DNA of 64,000 nt. It comes from CATQHD01 sp965202675. GTDB taxonomy: Bacteria > Actinomycetota > Acidimicrobiia > Spongiisociales > Spongiisociaceae. The notes under the pieces were generated by a model. The model did not search any database, had not been told where the DNA came from, and worked only from the letters and a program-made list of their open reading frames with translations. The translations under genes were made by a program, and so were the position numbers. Within the stretch, counting starts at the first letter, position 1. The number at the start of each line of letters is the position of its first letter. The DNA is taken from positions 62,001-126,000 of the forward strand of contig OZ241842.1 in the NCBI GenBank assembly GCA_965202675.1. Reading direction: 5' to 3'. Of this stretch, positions 52,991-62,164 are shown in pieces.

Positions 52991-53212
52991 CTATCCGCGG
53001 AAGAACCGGCCCAGCGCGTTGACCGCCAGGGTCAGCATCACGCTCACCACCGCCATCGAGGTGATCGGTATGAACACCGCCGACCTTTCCCCGACCCGGC
53101 GGATGTCGCCCGGAAGGTTCCCGAACCACGAGAGCAGCCCGAACCGGACGGCCAACCCGGCGGCGGCCGCGATCACGCCCCCCGTGATCAGCAGGTTGGC
53201 GGTCTGTCTCAC
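52991..53212 (-). CDS. DUF2905 small membrane protein
   Basis: 73 residues with two membrane segments around the family signature: LLITGGVIAAAAGLAVRFGLLSWFGNLPGDIRRVGERSAVFIPITSMAVVSVMLTLAVNALGRFF. The LPGDI loop and FxPITSM are diagnostic. Function of the family is unknown. It follows ilvD on the same strand by 33 bases and may be co-transcribed. Confidence 0.85.
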   Translation of the reverse strand: MRQTANLLITGGVIAAAAGLAVRFGLLSWFGNLPGDIRRVGERSAVFIPITSMAVVSVMLTLAVNALGRFFRG

Positions 53213-53245
53213 AGCCCTCCCTTCGGGGCGGCGCCGGTTTCTCGG

Positions 53246-54928
53246 TCAGGCGTCGGTCACGCACCCCAGGCTGGCGGGCGCCACGGTGCGGACGTACTTG
53301 GCCAGCACGCCGCGGGCGGCTTTCAACGGGGGCGCCGTCCAGGCCGCCCTTCGCCGGGCCAGCTCCTCGTCGGAGACGGCGAGGGTGATGGTGCGGGCCT
53401 CGGCGTCGATCGATATCTCGTCCCCCGGCTCTACCAGGGCGATGGGGCCTCCCTCCTGGGCCTCCGGGCAGACGTGGCCCATGATGAAGCCGTGGGAGCC
53501 GCCCGAGAACCGGCCGTCGGTTATCAAGGCGGCGTCCTGCCCCAGACCGGCGCCCATGACGGCCGAGGTGGGGGTGAGCATCTCGGGCATGCCCGGCCCC
53601 CCCTTGGGGCCCTCGTAGCGGATGACGATCACCGAACCCGGTCCGATCTCCCCCCGCTCCAGCGCGGCCAGCATATCTTCCTCGCTGTCGTAGGGGAGGG
53701 CGCGGCCGGTAAAGAACAGGCCTTCCTTGCCGGTGATCTTGGCCACCGCCCCTTCGGGCGCCAGGTTCCCCCGCAGGATCTGTATGTGGCCGTTTTCCTT
53801 GATGGGGTCGCCCCAGGGGGCGATCACCTGTTGGCCCTCCGCCAGGCCGGGCAGGCCGGCCAGGTTCTCGGCCATGGTGCGGCCGGTAACGGTCAGGCAG
53901 CCGCCGTCGACGGCCCCCTGCTCGAGGAGCATCCGCAGCACGGCGGGCGTCCCGCCCACCGCGTCGAGGTCGGCCATCACGTAGCGGCCGGAGGGCTTGA
54001 GGTCGGCCAGGTAGGGGGTGCGGTCGCTCACCGCCTGGAAGTCGTCCATCGAAAGGTCCACCCCGGCCGAGTGGGCGATGGCCAGGAGGTGGAGCACCGC
54101 GTTGGTGGATCCGCCCAGCACCATGGTGATGGCCATGGCGTTCTCGAAAGCCGCCCTGGTCATGATGTCGCGGGGCCGGATGTCCTCCTCCATGAGCCGG
54201 CGGACGGCTTCCCCGGCCGCCAGGCATTCGGCGGTTTTGCGGGGGTCGAGGGCGGGGGTCGAGGAGCTGTAGGGGAGCGACATTCCCAGCGCCTCTGTCG
54301 CGGCCGCCATGGTGTTGGCCGTATACATCCCCCCGCAGGCGCCCGCCCCCGGGCAGGCGTTGCGCACGATGTCGAGGCGGGATTCCTCGTCCAGCCGCCC
54401 GGCGATGAACTCCCCATAGGACTGGAAGGCCGAGACGATGTCGATGGGCCGGCCCTCCCGGTCGGCCCCCGGCTGGATGGTTCCCCCGTAGATCATCAGG
54501 GCCGGCCGGTTGAGGCGGGCCATTGCCATCACCGAGCCGGGCATGTTCTTGTCGCAGCCGGGGATCGAGATGTTGGCGTCGTACCATTGGGCGCTCATGA
54601 CGGTCTCGATGGAGTCGGCGATCAGATCACGGGACTGGAGGGAGTACGACATGCCGTCGGTCCCCATCGACATCCCGTCCGATACGCCGATGGTGTTGAA
54701 CCGCATCCCCACCAGGCCGGCCCTGTCCACCCCTTCCTTGACCTCGGCGGCCAGGCGGTCGAGGTGCATGTTGCAGCTGTTGCCCTCGTACCACATGGAG
54801 GCGATCCCCACCTGGGCCTTGGACATGTCCGCGGGGGTGAGGCCGGTTGCGTAGAGCATGGCCTGCGACCCGCCCTGTGACCGTTCCTGGGTAATGCGTC
54901 TGCTGATGGGGTTGATGGGTTTCGGCAT
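53246..54928 (-). CDS. ilvD: Dihydroxy-acid dehydratase IlvD
   Basis: Third step of isoleucine/valine synthesis, Fe-S enzyme. 560 residues. Cluster ligands visible: GNSCNMHL, SIPGCDKNMPG and NACPGAGACGGMYTANTM. Further motifs: GRFSGGSHGFIMGHVCPEAQEGGPIALVEPGDEI near the end. TATGAT (54935-54940) lies six bases before the ATG, consistent with a leaderless transcript. It faces the divergent phosphoesterase gene across about 70 bases. Confidence 0.96.
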   Translation of the reverse strand: MPKPINPISRRITQERSQGGSQAMLYATGLTPADMSKAQVGIASMWYEGNSCNMHLDRLAAEVKEGVDRAGLVGMRFNTIGVSDGMSMGTDGMSYSLQSRDLIADSIETVMSAQWYDANISIPGCDKNMPGSVMAMARLNRPALMIYGGTIQPGADREGRPIDIVSAFQSYGEFIAGRLDEESRLDIVRNACPGAGACGGMYTANTMAAATEALGMSLPYSSSTPALDPRKTAECLAAGEAVRRLMEEDIRPRDIMTRAAFENAMAITMVLGGSTNAVLHLLAIAHSAGVDLSMDDFQAVSDRTPYLADLKPSGRYVMADLDAVGGTPAVLRMLLEQGAVDGGCLTVTGRTMAENLAGLPGLAEGQQVIAPWGDPIKENGHIQILRGNLAPEGAVAKITGKEGLFFTGRALPYDSEEDMLAALERGEIGPGSVIVIRYEGPKGGPGMPEMLTPTSAVMGAGLGQDAALITDGRFSGGSHGFIMGHVCPEAQEGGPIALVEPGDEISIDAEARTITLAVSDEELARRRAAWTAPPLKAARGVLAKYVRTVAPASLGCVTDA

Positions 54929-54999
54929 GGGGCAATCATAGATTGCCGGACGGGCGCGGGGCGGGGGGATCGATGCGCAGGACCGGTTACCCTGGCGGG

Positions 55000-55785
55000 A
55001 TGCTCATCGTCAGCGATGTCCACGCGGCCTTCGCCGAGCTGGCCGCGGTGGCCGCCCTCGGCGAACCCCTGCTGGTGCTGGGCGATCTGCTGAACTTCGT
55101 CGATTACCGGACCGGCCAGGGCATCGCCGCCGATGTGTACGGACAGGAGCACGCCCTCGAGTTCATCCGCAACCGCAAGAACGGGGACTGGGAAGCCAAC
55201 CGCCGCCTGTGGCGCCGGACCCTGGCCGGGCGGGAGGAGGAGCTGGCGGAGCGCACCCGCCGGGAGGTGCTGGGGCAGTACCGGGCCGCCAAGGAGGCGC
55301 TGGCCGGATGCGAGGCCTACGTTACCTTCGGGAACGTCGACTGGCCGGGCGAGATGCGGGCGGGACTGTCGGGGGCGGCCCGGTTCGTGGACGGCGAGGT
55401 GGTGGAGATCGAAGGTTATGCGGTGGGCTTCGCAGGCGGGGGGGCGCCCACCCCGGCCAACGCCCGCGGCGAGGTGCCCCACGAAGTCATGGCCGAGAAA
55501 CTGGAGGCTCTGGGCGAGGTGGACATCCTCTGCACCCACGCGGCCCCGTCCGTGGGCCCCCTCCATCGGGATGTCATCACCGGCAACCGGGAGCGCTCCT
55601 CGCAGGCGGTGCTCGACTACCTGGCCGCCTACCGGCCCCGCTACCACTACTTCGGCGACATCCACCAGCCGCAGGCCCACACCTGGAGGGTGGGCAGGAC
55701 CCTGTGCCGCAACGCGGGTTACTTCCGAGCCACCGCCCGGGCGGTGTTCCATCCCCCGATGCGGTCCGCGGCTGCGTCGCCGTAA
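55000..55785 (+). CDS. Metallophosphoesterase (calcineurin-like)
   Basis: 261 residues. Metal-site motifs: IVSDVHAAFAEL (D-x-H), LVLGDLLNFVD (GD), TFGNVDWPG (GN-x-D), ILCTHAAP (H) and YHYFGDIHQPQAHTW (GxxHxPQ-H). Substrate unknown; relatives act on nucleotides or phosphoproteins. Start ATG 55000 is six bases after TACCCT (54988-54993) and begins right at the first motif. The helicase gene starts 11 bases downstream. Confidence 0.85.
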   Translation: MLIVSDVHAAFAELAAVAALGEPLLVLGDLLNFVDYRTGQGIAADVYGQEHALEFIRNRKNGDWEANRRLWRRTLAGREEELAERTRREVLGQYRAAKEALAGCEAYVTFGNVDWPGEMRAGLSGAARFVDGEVVEIEGYAVGFAGGGAPTPANARGEVPHEVMAEKLEALGEVDILCTHAAPSVGPLHRDVITGNRERSSQAVLDYLAAYRPRYHYFGDIHQPQAHTWRVGRTLCRNAGYFRATARAVFHPPMRSAAASP

Positions 55786-55796
55786 CGTCCGGGCGG

Positions 55797-58463
55797 ATGG
55801 GGTTTCCGGGGCCTGAGGAGTTGGGCCGCGGGGCGGTGGTGGCGCCCGGCGGCGCTTCTCCGTTCGACGGCGGGGGAGCGCCGCGGGTGACCGTGGACGC
55901 GGCGGTCATGGGCGACGAGGAACGGCTGGCGGACACGGTCGACCGGCTCCATCGGGCTTGGGCCGCCCGGAGGCGGGTGGTGGTGGAGCTGGGGATCGGA
56001 CAGGAGGAGCTGCGCGCGCCGGCCGCGGAAGGCCGTCCGCCTTGGGTGTTGGGCCGGGATTTCACCTTCCTGGGGGAGCGCCTGCACTTCCTGGTGTGGG
56101 CCAACAACTGGGACTGCCGGAGCGGGCGGCCCGTCTGGTGGTGGGGGCGCAAAGCGGCCGCCCTCGGAGCGGAGGAGGGCGGCGGAGCGGATGTGGTGCT
56201 TCCCAATGGGAAGCCCGCCTGGGTGGACGGCGGCCCCCGCGCCCGGCTCGATCTTCCGGAGGAGGTCGTTCACGGTGAATCCGTGGAGCAGGGCCGCCTG
56301 CGGACGGCGCGGCGGGCGGGGCCTGCGGACCGCGGCGCCGGCGGGGGCTTGGCGCCCGACCAGCAGGCGGCGGTGCGGCACCGTTCCGGACCCGCCCGGA
56401 TCATCGCCCCCGCCGGGTCGGGCAAGACCAGGACGCTCATCGCCCGGCTGGTGCATCTGATCGATCGGGAAGGGGTGGAGCCCGCCCTGGTCACCGCGGT
56501 CGCCTACAACAACCGGGCGGCGGCGGAGATGCGCAGCCGGTTGGGGAGGCGGGGTGTCAGCGTCAGCACCATCCACTCCCTCGGCTGGCGCATCGTCCGC
56601 GAGGTGCGCCCCGACGCGGCCCTGCTCGAAGAGCGGGAGGTAAGAAGGCGGCTCAGCGGCCTGGTCTGGCGCCAGCCCCGGCTCAACACCGACGTGATCG
56701 GCCCCTATATCGAAGCCCTGTCGGATATAAGGATCGGATTCCGGGATCCGGAGGCGGTGGAGCAGGAGCGCGAGGACGTTCCCGATCTGCCCCGGATATT
56801 CGGCAACTACCGCTCGGTGCTCGCCGCCCGCGACGAAGTGGACCACGATGAGCAGGTGTACGGCGCGGTCGAGCTGCTGCTGGCCGATCCGGACCTGCGG
56901 CGCAGGTGGCAGGGGCGCTGCCGGCACATGCTGGTGGACGAGTTCCAGGACCTGACCCCCGCCTATCTGCTGCTCATCCGCCTGCTGGCCTCCCCTTCTA
57001 TGACGGTGTTCGGGGTGGGGGACGACGACCAGACCATCTACGGATACGCCGGCGCCGACCCCGACTTTCTGCTGGACTTCGACCGTTTCTTTCCCGGCGC
57101 CGCCCGTCATTCCCTCGAGGTGAACTACCGCAGCCCGGCCGACGCGGTGGAGGCGGTTTCCTCGCTGCTGGGCTGGAATCGGCGGCGGGTGGACAAGACC
57201 GTCCGGGCCGCGGCCGGCCCGGATCCGGACGGGCTTCGGATACTCGAGGCGCCGGACAGCCGGATCACCTCCGGCTCGGTGGAGGCGGTGTCGGGGTGGC
57301 TGGAGGAGGGGGCCTCCCCCGAAGAGATCGCGGTGCTGGCCAGGGTCAACTCGGCCCTGTTGCCGATGCTGGCCGGGCTGGTCGAGGCCGGGATACCGGT
57401 GCGGTCGCGGATTGCCTCCGGCCTGCTGAGCCGGACCGTCATGCGGGCGGCCCTGGCCTGGGTGCGGCTTGCCCGGGATCCGGGCCGGATGCAGCGCCAG
57501 GATCTGCTGGAGGCGGCCCGCCGTCCGTCGCGGGGGATCAACCGCCTCTCCGCGGAACTGCTGGCAGGCCGTTCCCGGACGCTCTCGGCGAAAGATTTGA
57601 CCTGGCTGGGGCGGAAGCTGGAGGATCGGAAACACCGGGCATGGTTCGGCTGGATCGCCGACATCGACCGGGCGGCCGAGGCGGCGGAGGCCGGGCAGTC
57701 GAGAAAGCTGCTGGAGGCGTTGATCGACGTAATAGGGCTGGGCAAGGCCGCCGGACGGCTCGACCGGGGTCGAACCAGGGTGGACAGGGCGTCCCACTCC
57801 GACGATCTGGTGGCCCTCCGGCGCACCGCCGACATCTATCCGGAGCTGGAAACCTTCGAGATGCGGCTGCACGCCCTCCTGGAGGGCGCCGCCCGCCCGG
57901 CGGACGATCCGGACGAAGAGGCGGCGGGGGTGACCCTGTCGACCGTCCACCGCGTGAAGGGGATGGAATGGGAGCGGGTGGTGGTGTTCGGGGTGGACGA
58001 CGGGCTGATGCCCCATGCCCTGGCCGCAGAAACCGACCTGGAGGAAGAACGCCGGGTGCTGCATGTGGCGGTTACCAGGGCCCGGCGCCGGGTGGTGCTG
58101 GCGGCCGACTCCGCCGGGCCTTCTCCTTTCCTGGCCGAGCTGAGGGGTGAGAGGCCCCGCGCCCCGGCCGTTCCCCCCGCCCCGGCCGGCACCCGTCCGG
58201 CGGCGATGGTTCCTGCGGAGGGCGAGGCCCGGCCGGTGGACCCGGAGCTGTTCGAGAAGCTCAAAGCCTGGCGGCTCGAGAAGGCCCGGGAACGCAAGGT
58301 GCCCCCCTACGTGGTGTTCCACGACCGCACCCTCGAGGCCATGGCGGCCGCCCATCCCAGGAACGAGCTCGAGTTGTTGGACATCAGTGGCGTCGGCCCC
58401 AAGAAACTGGACGACTACGGCGAGGAGCTCCTCGAGCTGGTGGAGGATCATTCCGGATCCTGA
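55797..58463 (+). CDS. UvrD/Rep-family ATP-dependent DNA helicase with HRDC domain (UvrD2-like)
   Basis: 888 residues. An unusual N-terminal region of about 185 residues has a Trp-rich block (LHFLVWANNWDCRSGRPVWWWGRK) not typical of UvrD. Then SF1A motifs: Walker A IIAPAGSGKTRTL, Ia VAYNNRAAAEM, II HMLVDEFQDLTPAYL, III GVGDDDQTIYGYAGADP, IV VNYRSPADAVE, V LSTVHRVKGMEWERVVV, VI ATRARRR-type VAVTRARRRVVLA. The end is an HRDC domain (ARERKVPPYVVFHDRTLEAMAAAHPRNELELLDISGVGPKKLDDYG). Role in DNA repair. The start is somewhat uncertain; a TAACGT element lies eight bases before ATG 55797. Confidence 0.88.
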   Translation: MGFPGPEELGRGAVVAPGGASPFDGGGAPRVTVDAAVMGDEERLADTVDRLHRAWAARRRVVVELGIGQEELRAPAAEGRPPWVLGRDFTFLGERLHFLVWANNWDCRSGRPVWWWGRKAAALGAEEGGGADVVLPNGKPAWVDGGPRARLDLPEEVVHGESVEQGRLRTARRAGPADRGAGGGLAPDQQAAVRHRSGPARIIAPAGSGKTRTLIARLVHLIDREGVEPALVTAVAYNNRAAAEMRSRLGRRGVSVSTIHSLGWRIVREVRPDAALLEEREVRRRLSGLVWRQPRLNTDVIGPYIEALSDIRIGFRDPEAVEQEREDVPDLPRIFGNYRSVLAARDEVDHDEQVYGAVELLLADPDLRRRWQGRCRHMLVDEFQDLTPAYLLLIRLLASPSMTVFGVGDDDQTIYGYAGADPDFLLDFDRFFPGAARHSLEVNYRSPADAVEAVSSLLGWNRRRVDKTVRAAAGPDPDGLRILEAPDSRITSGSVEAVSGWLEEGASPEEIAVLARVNSALLPMLAGLVEAGIPVRSRIASGLLSRTVMRAALAWVRLARDPGRMQRQDLLEAARRPSRGINRLSAELLAGRSRTLSAKDLTWLGRKLEDRKHRAWFGWIADIDRAAEAAEAGQSRKLLEALIDVIGLGKAAGRLDRGRTRVDRASHSDDLVALRRTADIYPELETFEMRLHALLEGAARPADDPDEEAAGVTLSTVHRVKGMEWERVVVFGVDDGLMPHALAAETDLEEERRVLHVAVTRARRRVVLAADSAGPSPFLAELRGERPRAPAVPPAPAGTRPAAMVPAEGEARPVDPELFEKLKAWRLEKARERKVPPYVVFHDRTLEAMAAAHPRNELELLDISGVGPKKLDDYGEELLELVEDHSGS

Positions 58464-58505
58464 CCCGGGGGGCCGGTTCCGTGCCCGCAACGCGAAAAAG
58501 GGCGA

Positions 58506-58528
58506 GGGGTCCGAGGCTGTCGGACCCC
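58506..58528 (-). terminator. Hairpin between convergent helicase and Hsp20 genes
   Basis: Perfect nine-base stem GGGGTCCGA/TCGGACCCC with a five-base loop (58515-58519). On the minus strand, five T follow about seven bases downstream, so it is a plausible terminator for the Hsp20 gene; on the plus strand there is no T-run. Confidence 0.6.
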
Positions 58529-58612
58529 CCGCTGGGCCGGATTGGGCGGGTGAGGAGGAAGGCTTTGACGGCCGCCCGCCGGTGCCCGGCCCGGTTCGTT
58601 TTGGCCCGCTGG

Positions 58613-59044
58613 TCAGGCCGGCTTGATCTCGATGGTCCTCGGGTGCACCTCGGGGCCCTTCTCGAGCACCACCTCCAGGATTCCGTTGGACAGGCTCGCT
58701 TCCACCCGGTCGGGGTCGAAGTGATCGGCTACCCGGATCGAGCGGGAGAACCCGCCTTCGGCCAGCTCCCTCCGCCGGTGCACCGCCCCGTCGGGGGTCT
58801 CGGTCGAGCGGCTGCCCTTCACGGTCAACACGCCTTCGTCCAGGGTGACCTCCAGGTCCTCGAGCCGGAAACCGGCCAGCTCGAAGCGGAGGGTCAGAGC
58901 GGCGTCCGACTCGATGATGTCGACCCGCGGCGTCCACGCCTCGCTTCTCCAGCCCAGGCGGTGCGCCCCCGGGCGCAGCAGGGCGCCGAACAGGGCCTCC
59001 ATCTCCTGGACCGGCTTGAACGGTCTTGTGTGTACCAGATGCAT
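58613..59044 (-). CDS. Small heat-shock protein Hsp20
   Basis: 143 residues, alpha-crystallin domain chaperone: WTPRVDIIESDAALTLRFELAGFRLEDLEVTLDEGVLTVKGSR, GGFSRSIRVADHFDPDRVEASLSNGILEVVLEK, and the C-terminal I-x-I-type motif TIEIKPA. GAAAGG lies six bases before the ATG. The upstream gap (59045-59270) has AT-rich promoter-like DNA (around 59113-59150). Confidence 0.94.
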   Translation of the reverse strand: MHLVHTRPFKPVQEMEALFGALLRPGAHRLGWRSEAWTPRVDIIESDAALTLRFELAGFRLEDLEVTLDEGVLTVKGSRSTETPDGAVHRRRELAEGGFSRSIRVADHFDPDRVEASLSNGILEVVLEKGPEVHPRTIEIKPA

Positions 59045-59270
59045 GTTTCGCCTTTCGGTATCGGGGCCCCGGAGGGCGGCTCCGCCAAGAGCCGATTCCC
59101 TCCAGTTGGGGCTTACATATAATCTAAGGCATAAAGACTCATATTTATTCCTGCCTTCTTCGGAGGCTTTCGGCGGGGCCTCCGGGCGTTGCCGGACGGC
59201 GCGGCGCCGGGGACCCGGGGTTCGACCCGCCGGATATGCCCGGTCCGGCTTTACCTGGTTAACTGGGCCC

Positions 59271-59828
59271 ATGGAATCGCAAGAAGGCGCGAGCGCGAAC
59301 GGCGGGGACCGAGCGCGGGCCGCGGCGTCGGAAACGGAGGGCGGGGCGATCATGCAGGCTGCCGCAAAGGCGAGGGGCGCCGGGCGGCGGGCTTCCGAGG
59401 CGGTGGTCAAGAAGGGCGGGGCGGTCAGGGACCGCTTCGACCGGGTGTTGGAGGACGAGGAGCGGCGCCGTCGGCTGAAGGAGCTGCTGATGCTCCTTCC
59501 CAACCTGGCCAAGCTGCTGTTCCGCCTGGCCAAAGACCCCGAGGTCCCGTTGCGGGCCCGGATTTTCGCGGGGGCGGCCGCCGGCTACCTGGTGTCCCCG
59601 ATCGACCTCGTGCCCGATTTCATTCCGGTTCTGGGCAAGACCGACGACCTCGTGCTGGCGGCCCTGGCCCTGGACAGCCTGCTGAAGGAGACCGGCGGCG
59701 AGGTGCTGCGCAGGCACTGGGACGGTCCGGAGGAGCAGCTCTCGATGGTGATCGACCTGGTCGACATGGCGGCCGGCGTGGTGCCCCGCCCGTTGCGGAT
59801 GGCGCTCAACCGTTACCTGCGCCGATAG
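59271..59828 (+). CDS. DUF1232 (YkvA-like) protein
   Basis: 185 residues. The N-terminal half is polar and charged. The DUF1232 block is RIFAGAAAGYLVSPIDLVPDFIPVLGKTDDLVLAALALDSLL, a membrane hairpin of unknown function. TTAACT lies six bases before the ATG. The MFS gene starts 62 bases downstream on the same strand. Confidence 0.85.
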   Translation: MESQEGASANGGDRARAAASETEGGAIMQAAAKARGAGRRASEAVVKKGGAVRDRFDRVLEDEERRRRLKELLMLLPNLAKLLFRLAKDPEVPLRARIFAGAAAGYLVSPIDLVPDFIPVLGKTDDLVLAALALDSLLKETGGEVLRRHWDGPEEQLSMVIDLVDMAAGVVPRPLRMALNRYLRR

Positions 59829-59890
59829 GGAGGCCGGTTGCCCCTCCGCCGCCTGGGTTTCCCTTCGCCGGACGGCGCGGCCGCCATCCG

Positions 59891-61126
59891 GTGAGGTTTT
59901 CCGACACCCATCCGCTCCGGTCGTTCCGCGAGCCGAACGTCCGGCTCTTCTTCGCGGGGCTGATCGCCTCGGGGGTCGGCATCTGGGCGCAGACCACCGC
60001 GGTGGTGCTGCTGGTGGAACAGCTCGGCGGGGAGGGCCTGGAGCTGGGGATCGTGGTCGCCTGCCAGTTCCTTCCGTTGCTGCTGATGGGCATGTACGCC
60101 GGGGCGGTCGCCGACCGGTCGGACCGGCGCCGGCTGACCATCGTCATCCAGGTGCTCATGACCGTCGAGTCGGCGGTGCTGGGCGTGATCGACCTGGCCG
60201 ATCTCGAGTCGATTCCGCTCCTCTACCTGTTGACGCTGGGCTCCGGGGTCCTCTTCGCCTTCGGCAATCCGGCCCGGCGGACGCTCTCGACCGAGCTGGT
60301 GCCGGAGCAGCATCTGGCCAACGTGGTGTCGCTCGGCACCTCGGTGATCACCGGGGGCCGCATCATCGGTCCGGCGCTCGCCGCGGCGGCGGCCCCCTTC
60401 TTCGGGACCGGCCCGGTTTTTCTGGCCGCCGGGGCCTGCCAGCTCGTCTTTCTTTTCACGGTGGTGAAGATGGACACCGGCCGGTTCTACCCGATCCGGC
60501 CCGGGGAATCCTCGGCCACGCCGGTGCGCGACTCGCTCCGGGCGGTCTGGGGGGACCCGGCGCTGCGGATCGTGCTGCTCCTGTTCGCCGTGGTCTCGAT
60601 CTTCGCCCTGAACCACCTGGTGGGGTTTCCGCTGCTGGTCTCCGGCCGTTTTATGGAGGACGAGGCGGTGTTCGGTTGGCTGCTGTCGGCGTTGAGCCTC
60701 GGCAACGTGTTGGGTGCGTTGCTCATTGCCCGGCTGACCTATGTGTCGGACTCGTGGGTGTTCGGCTCGGCCGCGGCCACGGCGGCCGCCCTGGGCGCGC
60801 TGGCCCTCTCGCCCAACACCGCGGCGGCCCTGGCGTTCTCGGTCCCGCTGGGCATGGCGATAGCCGCGCTCGTCACCTCCTCCACCGTGGTCTTCCAGCA
60901 GCGGACCGACCCCCGCCTGCGCAGCCGGATGCTGGCCCTGTCCACCGTGCTGTTCCTCGGGTCGAGGCCGCTGGGCGGCCCTATCACCGGGCTCATAGGC
61001 GACGCCGCCGGGGCGGTCTGGGCCAATCTGTACGGAGCGGTCATCTCGGCCGCCGCGGTCACGGCCGCCGCGGCCGTTTTCCTGGTGACCGCCCCGCGCC
61101 GCCGGGCGCTGTCCGGGCGCGGGTGA
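59891..61126 (+). CDS. Major facilitator superfamily transporter
   Basis: 411 residues from a GTG, about 11-12 membrane segments. MFS_3/enterobactin-exporter-like features: REPNVRLFFAGLIASGVGIWAQTTAVVLLVEQLG, the loop MYAGAVADRSDRRRLTI (motif A) and NPARRTLSTELVPEQHLANVVSLGTSVITGGRIIGPALA. Substrate unknown; related proteins export siderophores, drugs or other metabolites. It lies ten bases upstream of fabD, so the two may share a transcript. Confidence 0.87.
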   Translation: MRFSDTHPLRSFREPNVRLFFAGLIASGVGIWAQTTAVVLLVEQLGGEGLELGIVVACQFLPLLLMGMYAGAVADRSDRRRLTIVIQVLMTVESAVLGVIDLADLESIPLLYLLTLGSGVLFAFGNPARRTLSTELVPEQHLANVVSLGTSVITGGRIIGPALAAAAAPFFGTGPVFLAAGACQLVFLFTVVKMDTGRFYPIRPGESSATPVRDSLRAVWGDPALRIVLLLFAVVSIFALNHLVGFPLLVSGRFMEDEAVFGWLLSALSLGNVLGALLIARLTYVSDSWVFGSAAATAAALGALALSPNTAAALAFSVPLGMAIAALVTSSTVVFQQRTDPRLRSRMLALSTVLFLGSRPLGGPITGLIGDAAGAVWANLYGAVISAAAVTAAAAVFLVTAPRRRALSGRG

Positions 61127-61136
61127 TCGGGCAGCA

Positions 61137-62096
61137 ATGGGCAGGGCGGACCGGTCGAAGCAGGGCGTGGAATACGCGGTTCTGTTTCCCGGGCAGGGAA
61201 GCCAGTACGTCGGCATGGGGGCCGAGCTGTTCGCCGCCCGGCCCGACCTGCTGATCGAGGCGGCCGACCGGATTCTCGGCTGGCCGCTGCGGAAGGTGTG
61301 CCTGGAGGGGCCGGAGGAGCTGTTGACCCGCACCGACCGGGCCCAGCCCGCCCTGTACGCCCTGTCCTACGCGCTGTGGACGGAGCTGGCCGCCCGCCTG
61401 CGCCGCCCGCCCGCGGCCGCCGCCGGCCACTCCCTCGGCGAGTACACCGCGCTCGCGGCGGCGGGCGTCTTCGGCTTCGAGGACGGCCTGCGGCTGGTGA
61501 AGGCCCGGGCGGAGGCGATGGCCGAGGCGGTGGCGAAGGAACCCTCGGGGATGGCCGCCCTCCTCGGGGCCGACGAACGCCGGGCCGAGGAGGCGGCCGC
61601 CGCCTGCCGGGCCGACGGCGGGCGCCTGTGGGTGGCCAACCTGAACGCCCCCGGCCAGGTGGTGATGGCCGGGGCCATGGAGGACATCGACCGGCTGGCC
61701 GCCGACGCCCGCCGGGCCGGGTTCCGCCGGGCCGTGAAGCTCAAAGTGGCGGGCGCCTTCCACTCCCCCCTGATGCTGCCGGCGGCGGCGCGGGTCGAGG
61801 AGGCGCTGTCGGAGGTCCGGTTGGCAGAGCCCCGCTTTCCGGTCTGGGCCAACACAACGGGAGAGCCTGCGGACGCCGCCGGCCTGCCCGGGCTCCTCGT
61901 CCGGCAGGTGTCGTCGCCGGTGCTTTTCGGCGCCTCGCTGCAGTCCATGGCCGCCGCCGGAGCGGAGGTGTTCGTCCACGTCGGGCCGGGGGATGTGACA
62001 GCGGGGATGGCGCGGCGGGCGGTCCGGGGGTGCGAAGTGCTGGCGGCGTCGTCCATCGCCGGCGCGGAGGAGGCCGCCGCCCGGCTCGAGTCGTAG
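61137..62096 (+). CDS. fabD: Malonyl-CoA:ACP transacylase FabD
   Basis: Loads malonate onto acyl carrier protein. 319 residues: VLFPGQGSQYVGMGAEL, active site AGHSLGEYTALAAAGVF, AGAFHSPLMLPA (catalytic His) and HVGPGDVTAGMARR. ATG 61137 has no strong ribosome site; a GTG at 61167 close to the first motif is an alternative start. First gene of the fatty-acid operon. Confidence 0.94.
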   Translation: MGRADRSKQGVEYAVLFPGQGSQYVGMGAELFAARPDLLIEAADRILGWPLRKVCLEGPEELLTRTDRAQPALYALSYALWTELAARLRRPPAAAAGHSLGEYTALAAAGVFGFEDGLRLVKARAEAMAEAVAKEPSGMAALLGADERRAEEAAAACRADGGRLWVANLNAPGQVVMAGAMEDIDRLAADARRAGFRRAVKLKVAGAFHSPLMLPAAARVEEALSEVRLAEPRFPVWANTTGEPADAAGLPGLLVRQVSSPVLFGASLQSMAAAGAEVFVHVGPGDVTAGMARRAVRGCEVLAASSIAGAEEAAARLES

Positions 62097-62115
62097 GGCG
62101 GACGGCGCTCCTGGG

Positions 62116-62121
62116 TACAAT
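62116..62121 (+). promoter_or_regulatory. Possible -10 element upstream of fabH
   Basis: TACAAT in the 68-base gap between fabD and fabH, with no clear -35. It could give an internal promoter with a short 5' leader containing AAAGG. Confidence 0.4.
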
Positions 62122-62164
62122 AGGCGGCGGGCGGGTCGTATCAGACAGAGAAAGGCGGCAGGGA

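Noticed and set aside
55719..58937. 1072-codon minus-strand open frame opposite the helicase
   Set aside because: Low-complexity Pro/Arg/Gly/His composition; the plus strand carries a complete UvrD-type helicase.
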